DNA of 64,000 bases, taken from assembly GCA_004369085.1 (NCBI GenBank), contig ML210182.1, positions 156,298-220,297 on the forward strand, given 5' to 3'. The translations under genes and the position numbers were made by a program. Shown one piece after another: positions 47,453 to 56,808 of the stretch. Under the pieces are notes generated by a model, which saw only the letters and a list, made by a program, of their open reading frames with translations, was not told the DNA's origin and made no database searches. The stretch comes from Coprinopsis marcescibilis (taxonomy: Eukaryota > Basidiomycota > Agaricomycetes > Agaricales > Psathyrellaceae). Position 1 is the first letter of the stretch. Each line of letters opens with the position of its first letter.

Positions 47453-47955
47453 GGTGGTACAGAAGCAACTGGCGATGTGGGAGAAAGAACCAATATCACA
47501 GATATGACGAATTCCAACTCCCAGAGCCTGGAATCGAAATGCATGTTTGGGAAGGCACGACTCGTGGAAAGAGGTGCTTCCGTCTGTTATCTTATCTTAT
47601 CTATGTCGGGATTGACGACTTGCCGGCGACAATGAGATTTTGATAGCCGCAACCAACGACATTGGGGGCTTGGCGCTCAGACCACTTGATGGTGATGTTG
47701 CAAGAACCGAAATCGTAGTGGTCACGCTGTCCTGGCGTGCCCTTCCCTATTCTATCTTCCCAAAGCTATTCCCTAGTGCCCATCTGCCTAGGTCCACCAC
47801 CTGTGCCCCTCGTCCAGATATAAAGCCACGTTGCTGAGGGGCTCCAAGGTTCTCTGAGAGATCCCCGGCCTCGTTACTTCGTTGCCAGGTTGCGGCACCA
47901 CTACTATCCACTATCACCCTTGCGGTCGACCACGAGGAGGAAGACGTTTGGAAGC
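47453..47955. other. Divergent upstream region, MIF-like / PLC-like
   Basis: About 500 bp between divergent starts. No gene seen. A TATAAA-like element lies near 47817-47823 upstream of the PLC-like gene. Confidence 0.45.
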
Positions 47956-49970
47956 ATGAAGTTCGACATCTACAACCTGACCGACGAGACGATCACCGTG
48001 TCGAGCTCGAGGGATGAGGCCGCTGCTTTTGTCTACTTGCAGCCCCAGAAGCCGTCCAGCGCGCCACAGGGCACCAGGAAACGCCTGTACCTCCACCGAT
48101 CGACGCCCGGTGCTCGTACGGTGTCCTCAGTGTCCAGCCAGCAGCTCAAACTCCAGGCGACGTACGAAATCCAACTCCCAGGAGCATGGACCAGGCGCAA
48201 AGGGTCCTGGAAGCACTTGGCGGTGGCAGAAGACTGTCCTTGGAGGATCTACACACACTCGGTGCGTTGTCGGGCTGGTACTCCCATCCACAAGTTCTCG
48301 CTGATAAACACCCTGATGGCAGGCTGCACAAGCGCTCGTTGTGCTGCCGAACAGAAATGTATCTTCATTCCTAGCGGACATGCCCAACTCGATGCCGCTG
48401 TCATCGTTGCTGCTTCCAGGTTAGTGCTCTCCCTCTGCAGCGGCCTCCGTCCCAGAAAGAAGCTTAGCAGGCTGACTCGCATGCTTTTAGGTACACACGA
48501 GACGTGAGTTTAAGCTTTCTCGGATCCATAAACCCCTGCAGCCGCTCAACCCAAGTCCGTCCAGAATGGCTTTCTACGGCTGGCCAATCTCACAATGCCA
48601 AGAAGAGTCTACCCCGCTCTCTGCCCAGCTTCTGGCCGGAATCAGGGTGCTGGACATCCGTCTCGCAGCCGTGCCCGTATCCAACCAGTTTGCCACCTTT
48701 CCTACGCTTAGCGCCAGTCCCGGTGGGACGCCTGAGCCGCAACCCACTGCAGCCGCCCCGGAACTGAAGCTGATCGCGTACCACGGTATATTCCCTATGC
48801 GGACACCATTCGCGACGATCCTCAGCACCATACACACCTTCCTCACGTCCCCTGCCGGCAAGAGCGAGACGGTGGTGATGTCCTTCAAGCAGGAGGACTT
48901 TGCGGTCACGGGACATGACGTCTGGTGTCGGTTGCTGAGGGAGGAGATCATGAACGGTCCTGGGGGGTTCAAGAATAAGGATCCGCGCACTGGGAAGAGG
49001 GATACAGGCATGTGGTTCCTGGAGAACAGGATCCCCAAGCTCGGCGAGGTGCGCGGCAAGGTCGTCATGTTCAGCCGGTTCTACGGGGACGTGGATAACT
49101 GGGAAGGCGGGTACGAGGGCATGGGCATCCACCCGACCACCTGGCCCAACAGCGAGAAACGCGGTTTCGTCTGGGATCTGAAAGGGACGACGGTCCGTAC
49201 GCACGATTGGTATGTCCCACTTTCATTTCATTCGTCGCCCTGCAAGCGGTACTAACTATGCGATCCACAGGTACGCGATACCCTCTTTTCTTGAAATTCC
49301 AGAAAAGGTGTCCCTTTCGACGGCAGTGCTCTACCCAAATATGCACATCCCGCTTAACTTCCCGATCTCTCAACCGCCGGATGTGGTCCCCCCTGGCCCG
49401 CAGCTGAACATCACCTTCCTCTCCGCTGCAGGATTCCCCCTCGCCCTGCCACCCGCCATCGCCAAGGGGTTTGGCTGGCCGGCATGGCACCTCGGAATCG
49501 AGGGCGTCAACTCGCGCGTCGCGCGCTGGCTCATCGAAGAGTTCGTGCCAGATCTGCAGAGCATACCCAAACCGCAGCTCCAAGCCCGTGCGCGGGCCAA
49601 CACCAAGGTCAACACGGCGACCAAGGACGGACCGGTGGATCCAGACCAGGTCTATGCGCAAAAGTCCAAGCTTAACTTGAGGTTTAGGTTTTCGAGGACG
49701 GCGAGGCATGTGGAGGAGGATGAGCAGAAGATTATTGCTGCGGTGGACAATGGTGCTGCCAAGGATGGTGGGGTGCCTACGGTTGTAGACGGGGCGGATG
49801 TTAATAATAGCAATGGCGAGACGCAGGTTCTGCCTGCGTTGACGGCAGCTTCGAGGCGGTTGCGGGGGTGGGTCATGTTGGATTACTATGCGTCGGACCC
49901 TGGACTTGTCCCCCTCCTCATAGAATGCAACTATCGGGCCAGGCGGAGTGGCGAGGAAGGTTGGCCTTGA
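47956..49970 (+). CDS. PI-PLC X-domain phosphodiesterase-like protein
   Basis: ATG 47956, TGA 49968. Exons 47956-48503, 48565-49209 and 49271-49970. An N-terminal domain (MKFDIYNLTDETITVSS; PWRIYTHS; IFIPSG..QLDAAVIVAA) precedes a PI-PLC X region: LLGTHETMAFYGWPISQCQ spanning the first intron, LLAGIRVLDIRLA, LIAYHGIFPMRTPF, VVMSFKQEDF and ENRIPKLGEVRGKVVMFSRF. Both catalytic-type histidines (GTHET and AYHG) are present. The C-terminal half (WHLGIEGVNSRVARWLIEEF; LRGWVMLDYYASDPGLVPLLIECN) fits fungal PLC-like phosphodiesterases. A second, optional intron at about 48260-48352 (length divisible by three) cannot be settled. It likely acts on a phosphodiester, possibly phosphoinositides; that is inference. 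Confidence 0.84.
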
Positions 49971-50394
49971 GTTTGAGCGTTTAAACCTGTTTATCCTACC
50001 CCTTGATACCCTTTTTTGCTGCTCTATCTTATCTCGTAACGAAACCTTTATGACCACTCTCACGACCACTAAGCCTCTCTCGATTCAATTACAAGCTTCA
50101 GTTCTACATTTTTTTGACTAGGCATAAAGCATGAATGTTATTGTTACAAGCTATTTTACAGGACTCTTGGCTGATGTCGAAAGCAATGCAATGGGTAACA
50201 GTGACGATTGGTTGGTTGTAGCGCATATATGCTGCGAAACAAGTTGCAAGCCAGTGGCAAGTTCTTTTAAATTATGCTTCGAAAACAGGCAGCAGAGCGA
50301 TTTGAGCATTCGATTTGCAGTTCAGCGTTGAGACCTTTGATCATTGCTGTATTGGCTGTCAGCTCCACCCGAATGACTTATTATGCGCTCGACT
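49971..50394. other. Intergenic, convergent PLC-like and 50.4 kb gene ends
   Basis: T-rich PLC 3' trailer, then sequence with no gene seen. Confidence 0.5.
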
Positions 50395-51347
50395 TCACCC
50401 AAGAACGCGGATAGCTTCCGACATCTTCCTCTCAACATCCTGCAGAGAAAGCATGTTTGATTCACCAAACCGCTGGGTAGTAGCCGCTCGAATATCCTCG
50501 TACGTTTTCGCGTAATTGTCGCTGCCTGTACTTATATCGCGTCGAATGCCTGCATATACCTCAATCGACAAGCGTAGATCGGGGTTGCGAGTTATTTCAC
50601 TAAAGACGGGAGGCAGGCCGAGCTTGTTGTCGAAGGATGCGAGGACTGGTTCGAGGAGCCCGCTTTGCGAGAGACGTATTTTGGCCGTCTGGGAGGTCGA
50701 TCGGACTGTGTCGATGTAGTCGAGTACGGCTTTGATCTGGTCAAGGAAGACAAGAAGATAAGGTCTGGGAACAGGGGCGGCGGGAGCGGGAGGAGCAGTG
50801 GTAGTGGCATTCGACATCATCTGAGGTGCTGTGCGCTGAGCAGTTGGAGGATTTCCAGCAACTTGAGAGGGCACAGTAGAATTGGTAGAGGCGGTCCGAG
50901 AGGAACCGGCACCCTGATTAAAGTGATTAAAGTCACGTTAGCTTTGCGGTAAGTACGAGGCGGTTACTGTACCTGGGGGTTCTGCCCTGCTGGAGCAGCT
51001 GTATGCCTTGAGTTTGTCACCGATACGGTAGCATTAGCTGAATTATGAGGGTTGGGCAAAGGCGGGTTGTTATTTTGTCCATTGGAATATCCAGCAGCCT
51101 GAGATGTAGCACCAGGGTTGTTCTGTCCAGATTCCTGGTTGGCGGCACTCGACGGTTTCGAGAGAGATGCTAGAAAGAGAGCCTGCTTGCGGTGATTGAT
51201 ATACGTCGTTTTGCTCACTCGAGTTATCCTGCCACGGCAGCGGTGACTGCAGTTGCAAAAGAAATAGGCGGTGGACCCGACAGTATAGGCACCTGGTTCA
51301 TCGGGAGTTTTAACAGGGCTGGAAGCATGCTTGAGTCGACGGCCCAT
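50395..51347 (-). CDS. Hypothetical protein with CxCxxxCxG/TxYxxH N-terminal motif
   Basis: Two exons joined near 50915-50971. The N-terminus has FFCNCSHRCRGRITRVSKTTYINHRKQ, a Cys/His pattern like that at the start of many agaric transposon-linked (Tnp2/CACTA-type) proteins. A Gln/Asn/Ala/Pro-rich linker follows, then a C-terminal region of ~120 residues (YLLVFLDQIKAVLDYIDTVR, FSEITRNPDLRLSIEVYAGIR) that looks helical. No transposase domain is present. It could be a domesticated or orphan copy. The name is tentative; only the motif is visible. Confidence 0.6.
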
Positions 51348-52156
51348 TGCGAATCGTTGCGATATAGCAAGCTCAAGAGCTGGAGCGTGGTGGGAATTAT
51401 ACAAAAGACACTTCGATCGCGCGGGGAGTTTCCGTTGGGGGCTGGGATTGAAAAATATGCGATAGATGCGTCCATACATTCCTTCCTTGTTGCACTCGTC
51501 GCTGCTGCCATAAACACGCCAGAACAGTTAATGACAGGATCCCTATGGAATGAGGAAAAGCTTGTCCCCATATGCGACGCGTCGCGTTCCCCGGCGTCGG
51601 ATACGACGAATAACGGTCGCTCGGTGAGCTACTTCGATAGCTTCGAAGTCTGAACTCATCTTGAACCCGCACTTTGTAGCGGGCTGACATGCCAATACAT
51701 AGACTGTGTGTAAATGCGTCATAGTTCGTCACAGGATGGCCCCCGACTTGACCCTACTCTGTCAGATAAGAGTGGTTGAGAAGATAGCTTTATGTGGGAT
51801 CGCAGTTGGCCTGGGGGACTCCCGCGGTCTGATTTCTACGGCTGTGATTGGCCGACGTCTTTCCGAGGCCGTGGGAACGATCTAAAGCTCCGCTTGCCGT
51901 TTCGCTGACGAAATTGCCTTGCCGTCCTGACTCCTCCTCCACTTTTGGCAGGCAGTGTCTGACTTGTGGAAACAGGGACAAGCAATATAATGTCGGAATG
52001 CTCCAGGAATCCTTTCTCCTTATTACACCCCCGTTCAACCACGGGCACTCCTAATCTCTTTCTCCCCACTTTCCAATCGTCACTGCTTAACACGCCCCTA
52101 GTAATTGACTGTTGTAGGTCGCGAGAGCTTAGGACCACTAACCAGCTCTAGCCGAG
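51348..52156. other. Divergent upstream region, 50.4 kb gene / 52.2 kb gene
   Basis: No gene seen. Open frames at 51192-51653 are antisense to gene 50395-51347 or run on without domains. Confidence 0.45.
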
Positions 52157-53923
52157 ATGCCATTTGCATCTTGGCAAAACGCGCTGCGCTCTGCAGGTCG
52201 GAAAGCCGCCAATTCTCTTCGTTCCAACCATTCGAATGGAGGGTCTCTGGAAGGCAGCGGAACGACCGGGACCAGAGCCTTACACAGCGGTGCAGCTGTA
52301 CGGACGGCCCACCCTGCGACACACGCAGATATAATACACAAGTTCACCACGACACTCGATCAAATTCGACCTCGAAACCCAGCACACAGACTCTTTTCCT
52401 CCACCAATGGATTACTCGCAAATATCTTCACCAAGTTGGCAGCTCCTGGATACAGGGCTCCCCTCGGGAGTTACCCCCGCACTGCGACCAATGCAGGCCG
52501 CAACCTCCTGCAAGCGAGGCACATGACTATCCAATCGGGGCTCTCTCTTCCTGCTCGATTTGCCATTCGCAATAACAACTTGAGGTCAACTGGAGCGGGA
52601 TCGTTCCTTCCTCGCGCCCCATCTGTTCCCATTCGAGGCCCAATCGCCTCGCAGATGGGTCTCGGAACCGCAAGGAACTTTTCCTCTGCTCGACCCCTCT
52701 TCCAGAACCTTGTTGAAAACGTACCTATTGCGTTGCGAGCCCTCTACGAAGCGGACCTGGACGAGCTCAGACCTGGCATCAAGAGCAATGCCCCAAGACG
52801 CATTCCAGTTCCCTACAAGAAGGGTTCCCGTTCCGCCAACGCTTCCAAGTTGAAGGCCAGGACTACCAAGCGCAGCCCCGCGGTCGCTAAAGTGACTGCT
52901 GCCGATTCCACAGAGATGGAGCGATACTTCTCTGCACCTGCTCCCCCTGCTGTTACCACCCAGCTCCTCATCCCACTCGCTCCCACTCCCACCAATCGAG
53001 TCCCGTTGTCGGCGTTGGATGATTATCTGCAGGACCTTCCTTCGTCAGATTACCCGACGCCCCTTGGTCCCCCTGCGAGCAATGGGAGGTTCCTACCTCT
53101 GCGCGACATTGGGGAGATGCATGGGTCGTATTCAAGCCATACCCTGCGCGTCTCAACCATCTTTGCGAGGCTTGATCAAGCCAACGTATGGTCCAGGGGC
53201 GTCGTTTGTAGTGCTTATTCGGGACCAGGTGCCGGTGCAATTGGTCGACGAGAAAGCGTGGTGGACGACCCCAAATCTGGATCGGATGGCGTTTGCACCA
53301 TCCTAAAAGTGGAGTTCCATGGCTGGACAGCAGCGGAAGTGAGAGGTGTGATCGGGGAGAGTGGTAGCGGATGGTGTGCTTTGGAGGAGATGTGGCATGG
53401 GGAGAATGAGGATGACAAGGGAATGTTGTCTGATACGGAGGACGATGGGGATTCACTTTCGTCGATGTCGGGATTATCGTCGCCGGCGTTCTTTACATCC
53501 CCTCCATCTTTGCCGATCGAAGCCATGTTCGATACTGGTTTACCATTCATTGATCCGGCTCAGTCGTTTGTTCTCCCAACACTCGACTTCTCCTCGACTT
53601 TCCTATCCTCAAGTTCGGAACGGAGTGAGCCTCGGGCGACAACTACCCGTACGCTGGTTTTGGACTATGAAGATCCGTGGATGGATGTCGAGGACGAGGG
53701 CTCGCTCTCGGATGGGTACATGTCGGCAGGGTCGATGTCCCCCATCTCACTGTCCAGGTCGTCTTCGACGTCCTCTTTCGAAGATATGGCACTGGGAGTC
53801 AAACGGCCGCTCTCAGAGACGCCGGTTAGCGAAGCTGGCTGGTCGAGGTTGGGGTTCAGCTCGAGGTTTCACGACGCGGCCTCTACAAGGGACGCTAGTG
53901 AACCACAGGAGATGATGTTTTGA
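52157..53923 (+). CDS. Ser-rich hypothetical protein, 588 residues
   Basis: Intronless. The N-terminal ~200 residues are Arg/Ser/Ala-rich with few acids and carry HRLFSSTNG, RHMTIQSG and ARNFSSARPLFQNLVENVP, resembling mitochondrial targeting and a fungal hypothetical-protein motif. A middle basic segment (RTTKRSPAVAK) is followed by a block with VPLSALDDYLQDLPSSDYPTP and VRGVIGESGSGWCALEEM. The C-terminus is acidic and Ser-rich (SLSSMSGLSSP; SRSSSTSSFEDM). No recognised domain. It might be imported into mitochondria or be nuclear; undecided. Confidence 0.65.
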   Translation: MPFASWQNALRSAGRKAANSLRSNHSNGGSLEGSGTTGTRALHSGAAVRTAHPATHADIIHKFTTTLDQIRPRNPAHRLFSSTNGLLANIFTKLAAPGYRAPLGSYPRTATNAGRNLLQARHMTIQSGLSLPARFAIRNNNLRSTGAGSFLPRAPSVPIRGPIASQMGLGTARNFSSARPLFQNLVENVPIALRALYEADLDELRPGIKSNAPRRIPVPYKKGSRSANASKLKARTTKRSPAVAKVTAADSTEMERYFSAPAPPAVTTQLLIPLAPTPTNRVPLSALDDYLQDLPSSDYPTPLGPPASNGRFLPLRDIGEMHGSYSSHTLRVSTIFARLDQANVWSRGVVCSAYSGPGAGAIGRRESVVDDPKSGSDGVCTILKVEFHGWTAAEVRGVIGESGSGWCALEEMWHGENEDDKGMLSDTEDDGDSLSSMSGLSSPAFFTSPPSLPIEAMFDTGLPFIDPAQSFVLPTLDFSSTFLSSSSERSEPRATTTRTLVLDYEDPWMDVEDEGSLSDGYMSAGSMSPISLSRSSSTSSFEDMALGVKRPLSETPVSEAGWSRLGFSSRFHDAASTRDASEPQEMMF

Positions 53924-54320
53924 TGTACTCTTTTGGCCTGACGTCTCAACGTCTTCTTTGCTGCTTCCGTGACTTTCACTGATTCTCTTCAGCGCTTTTG
54001 CGCTTGGCGAAAGTGATGGTAGCAGCAAGAGTTGATTTTTTCCTGTCTCGTTCTTTCTCGTACCTACGAAAACAAACCTATGAAATACAAATATCCATTT
54101 GGTAGAATCCTCTCCTACTTAGCGTTAGCTGTAAGCGCGGCTCGCGTCCACATTCCTTTCCTTTCCGAATCAAATGCTGTTTTACTGGATGTTTTCCTCG
54201 TGCAAATCGCAAATTCCTCACAAGAATAGATATTAGAAAGCGAGGGTGTGCGGTTTTGCACGTCCTGGTGGGCATCAAGGCCATGACGGACCTGGCTGGC
54301 GGCTGAAACATGAACTATAA
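53924..54320. other. Intergenic between the 52.2 kb gene and the tRNA
   Basis: No gene seen. 3' trailer sequence of the preceding gene and the tRNA upstream region. Confidence 0.5.
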
Positions 54321-54402
54321 GGCGCTATAGCCAAGTGGTTACGGCGACAGATTAGAAATCTGTTCCTCTTTGAGGGCGCAGGTTCGAGTCCTGCTGGCGT
54401 CG
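54321..54402 (+). tRNA. tRNA-Ser(AGA), intronless
   Basis: An 82-nt cloverleaf. Acceptor GGCGCTA/TGGCGTC with two wobble pairs, D arm TAGCCAAGTGGTTA, anticodon stem ACAGA/TCTGT with loop TTAGAAA (anticodon AGA at 54354-54356), an extended variable arm (CCTC..GAGG) and T arm GCAGGTTCGAGTCCTGC. The long variable arm fits serine; the AGA anticodon reads UCU, UCC and UCA after inosine modification. No intron in the anticodon loop. Confidence 0.95.
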
Positions 54403-54408
54403 ATTAGG

Positions 54409-54414
54409 TTTTTT
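54409..54414 (+). terminator. RNA polymerase III T-run after the tRNA
   Basis: Six T residues start seven bases beyond the tRNA 3' end, a standard Pol III stop. Confidence 0.85.
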
Positions 54415-55209
54415 GCACGTTTCGTCGTCGCGAACTTTGAAGTGGCGTGCATTCTTATGTTCAGTACGTCTGGGTGCATCCGTGTTTTTGGAAGATACTC
54501 TCATATACGCTGAGAGAAAATGCTGTTGGGCGAGGGGATTCTGAGGGGATTCAATTGACAGATTCAGGGCAAGTCGCTGATACCGTGGGTACGCCCAAAC
54601 TCAAGTTATTCAAGCGCCCCTCATTCCAACGTCGTTTTTCTCAAACAGTTCAACTTACAGGACCACCAGATTTGCTCAAGATTAGAAGGACTTGTGAAGA
54701 AAATGCCAATGATAAGGGTGAGTCGTACATTTAGGAGATCGTGGTCCGGCGTTTAAGACTGAGGTGAAATGGTCAATGACTCGGACAAGTTGCAAGTTGC
54801 AGCTGAGGTCCACCTTCTGCGAATGTCTTACTTACATAACAATAACCTATCCAACAGGGATCTCAAGCGATTTCGGTAACCACTGCCCCTCTGGGAAAAC
54901 ACATCTCGAGTGGACCCGGTTGGAGAGGTGTATGACGTCAATGTTGCAAGGCTAAAATGCCAATGTCGGAGGACCCACTGCTAGAATTCTCGACGACGTC
55001 ACGGTTAAGCTCCCTGAGGTTTCCATACACCTTGTGCCAACTGCATTTATACGGATCTGCGAATGTAGGCGTTCGCAAGTTACTCCCCCAAGTCATTTGG
55101 CGTGCTCAAGGCGCTTGGCCCGCCCCTAGTCAGCCTGCGAGTATAACAACGTCCAAAGTCACGTTTCTGCTGCTATTTCACCTCGAACATCTCGCTACGT
55201 TTTGACGGC
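54415..55209 (+). other. Orphan coding-like segment next to the tRNA
   Basis: A plus frame at about 54525-54720 reads GIQLTDSGQVADTVGTPKLK, then FKRPSFQRRFSQTVQLTG and LKIRRTCEENANDKG, followed by GTGAGT, as if it were an exon. No continuation with a clear domain was found in the next ~480 bp, so this may be a fragment of an inserted or degraded gene. Otherwise the interval is the upstream region of the PAP2 gene. Confidence 0.3.
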
Positions 55210-56538
55210 ATGGATTCAGCAAAGCATCGAGGAGACGGTACTGGTCACTCCAGACAGAGCATCTACAGTCCCACTGTGTCGACGTCTTCGCACCCGGAGG
55301 GTACCATGATAATAGAGCCGTTCCGGTTCATGACATGGCTAAGGTTGCACGGTGTCGACCTTTTGACGGTGGTTCTCATGGCAGGGATTGCACTCGGTGT
55401 GAATTATGCTCGTGTGTTGGCTTTACCATTTTGTTCTGGTTGTCGCGTGCTGACGTTGGATTAGCCCCTGTTCCTACACGAATGTTCCCTATATACAATG
55501 CTGAAGGCTCGATCGTATACCCCGAGCTTGCGCATTCGAGGAGAGAACAGATAATTCCTATATGGGCCTCGGCGTTGATTGGATTGTTCGTCCCCATCTT
55601 CTTCTTTGCGCTGTTCCAGATTCGGAGGCGAAGCTGGGACGATTTCCTGACTACGACTATGGGTCTGCTCCGAAGTACGCATATCACAGCAGTTTATTGG
55701 GACCGCCACAGAACTGACTGACCTATCATTATTCAGGCTTGCTGACATCTGCCGTGCTTCAGGTTATCATCAAATGTCTAATAGGCGGACTTCGGCCCCA
55801 TTTCCTGGCTGTCTGCCAACCGGACATCACGAACAAGGTTGGCGCTGGCTTTAGAAATATCATGTTCGATAGTTCTGTTTGCACTGGCAACCAAGAACAT
55901 ATCAAAGACGCGTTGAAGTCGATGCCTTCCGGACACACCACGACGGCATGGGCGGGCTTGCTGTATCTCGCGCTATATTTCAATGCACAGCTCAAGGTCG
56001 TGTCGGGGCACAACCCTGCCTATTGGAAGATGATTCTGTTCTTTGCGCCCTTGCTCGGAGCCGTCTTGATGTCTATGGTCTTGGTGAAGGACAGTCGTGA
56101 GTCCAAGTATCTTATCTTTTTGAAGTACAGCGGTATTCTGACTGTATGTACTTAGACCACCATTGGTATGATATTGTAGTTGGAGGCATTATCGGAAGCG
56201 CAACTGCTCTCGTGGCCTTCCGTCAGACCTTTGCCGCGATCTTCGACTACCGGTTCAACCATTTGCTTTTGCCTCGAGCGACGTCCTTGTTCCATCGTCG
56301 GCCTTATCTCCCCGTCCTTGGACGCGGTGCATACTACACTTATCAACCTATCAATGCAATTATGCCACAGGATCTGCCGTTTGCGAGGGAAGGTGGTTGG
56401 GGCTATGGCGTTGGGGAACATGCCTCGGGTGCACCAGGGGATGCAACTGTTCTCGCGAGTAGCGCCGTGCAGCACGGGATAAGCGGTGCTCACCGCGTAG
56501 CAGGAGGTTTGAGCTCGAATGCAGTGCACTTGGTGTGA
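55210..56538 (+). CDS. PAP2-family lipid phosphate phosphatase
   Basis: Multi-exon; ATG 55210, TGA 56536. The introns include 55410-55464 (A/PPVPTRMF) and 55675-55738 (LLRS/LLTSA). Several membrane helices are visible: VDLLTVVLMAGIALGVNYA, IIPIWASALIGLFVPIFFFAL, ILFFAPLLGAVLMSMVLV. Motif 1 KCLIGGLRP and motif 2 MPSGHTTTAW are intact. Motif 3 should be SRxxxxxHxxxD. Here the His and Asp (HHWYDIVVGG) follow the intron 56098-56157 (CTGAC branch point), but the Arg is absent when GT-AG rules are obeyed, giving DSHHHWYD. It probably dephosphorylates phosphatidate, diacylglycerol pyrophosphate or sphingoid-base phosphates at ER, Golgi or vacuole membranes; the substrate is inferred from the family. 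Divergence at motif 3 tempers confidence in full activity. Confidence 0.85.
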
Positions 56539-56808
56539 TCTAATATACGAACTTACGCTTTAATTTCAATTTTTGGTGATAATTTAATTTCTTACTACCC
56601 TACCAGCTCTATTCGCAGTACGCTTCTCGGAGTATGCACGAGTATATGACAAATGATACGATGCTACGTCATTTTGGCCGGAACCTGTATTTGATTGACG
56701 AGGACAATGCAAAAAAGTAATTTTGATGGGAACTCGGACTTGGAAATGTTGACCCGTACCGCTTGGTTCATCTTTGAGAAGTGCTCACCATCCTTGTTGA
56801 CTCCCACC
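56539..56808. other. Intergenic upstream of F-box gene C
   Basis: About 270 bp, AT-rich, with no further feature seen. Confidence 0.45.

Noticed and set aside
48420..48570. Extra introns in the PLC-like gene at GTTAGTG and GTGCGTT
   Set aside because: The frame is open without removing them, and the motif LLGTHET-MAFYGW is formed only when 48420-48503 is kept as exon.
49071..50069. 332-codon minus ORF opposite the PLC-like gene
   Set aside because: Antisense shadow in GC-rich coding sequence; no domain.
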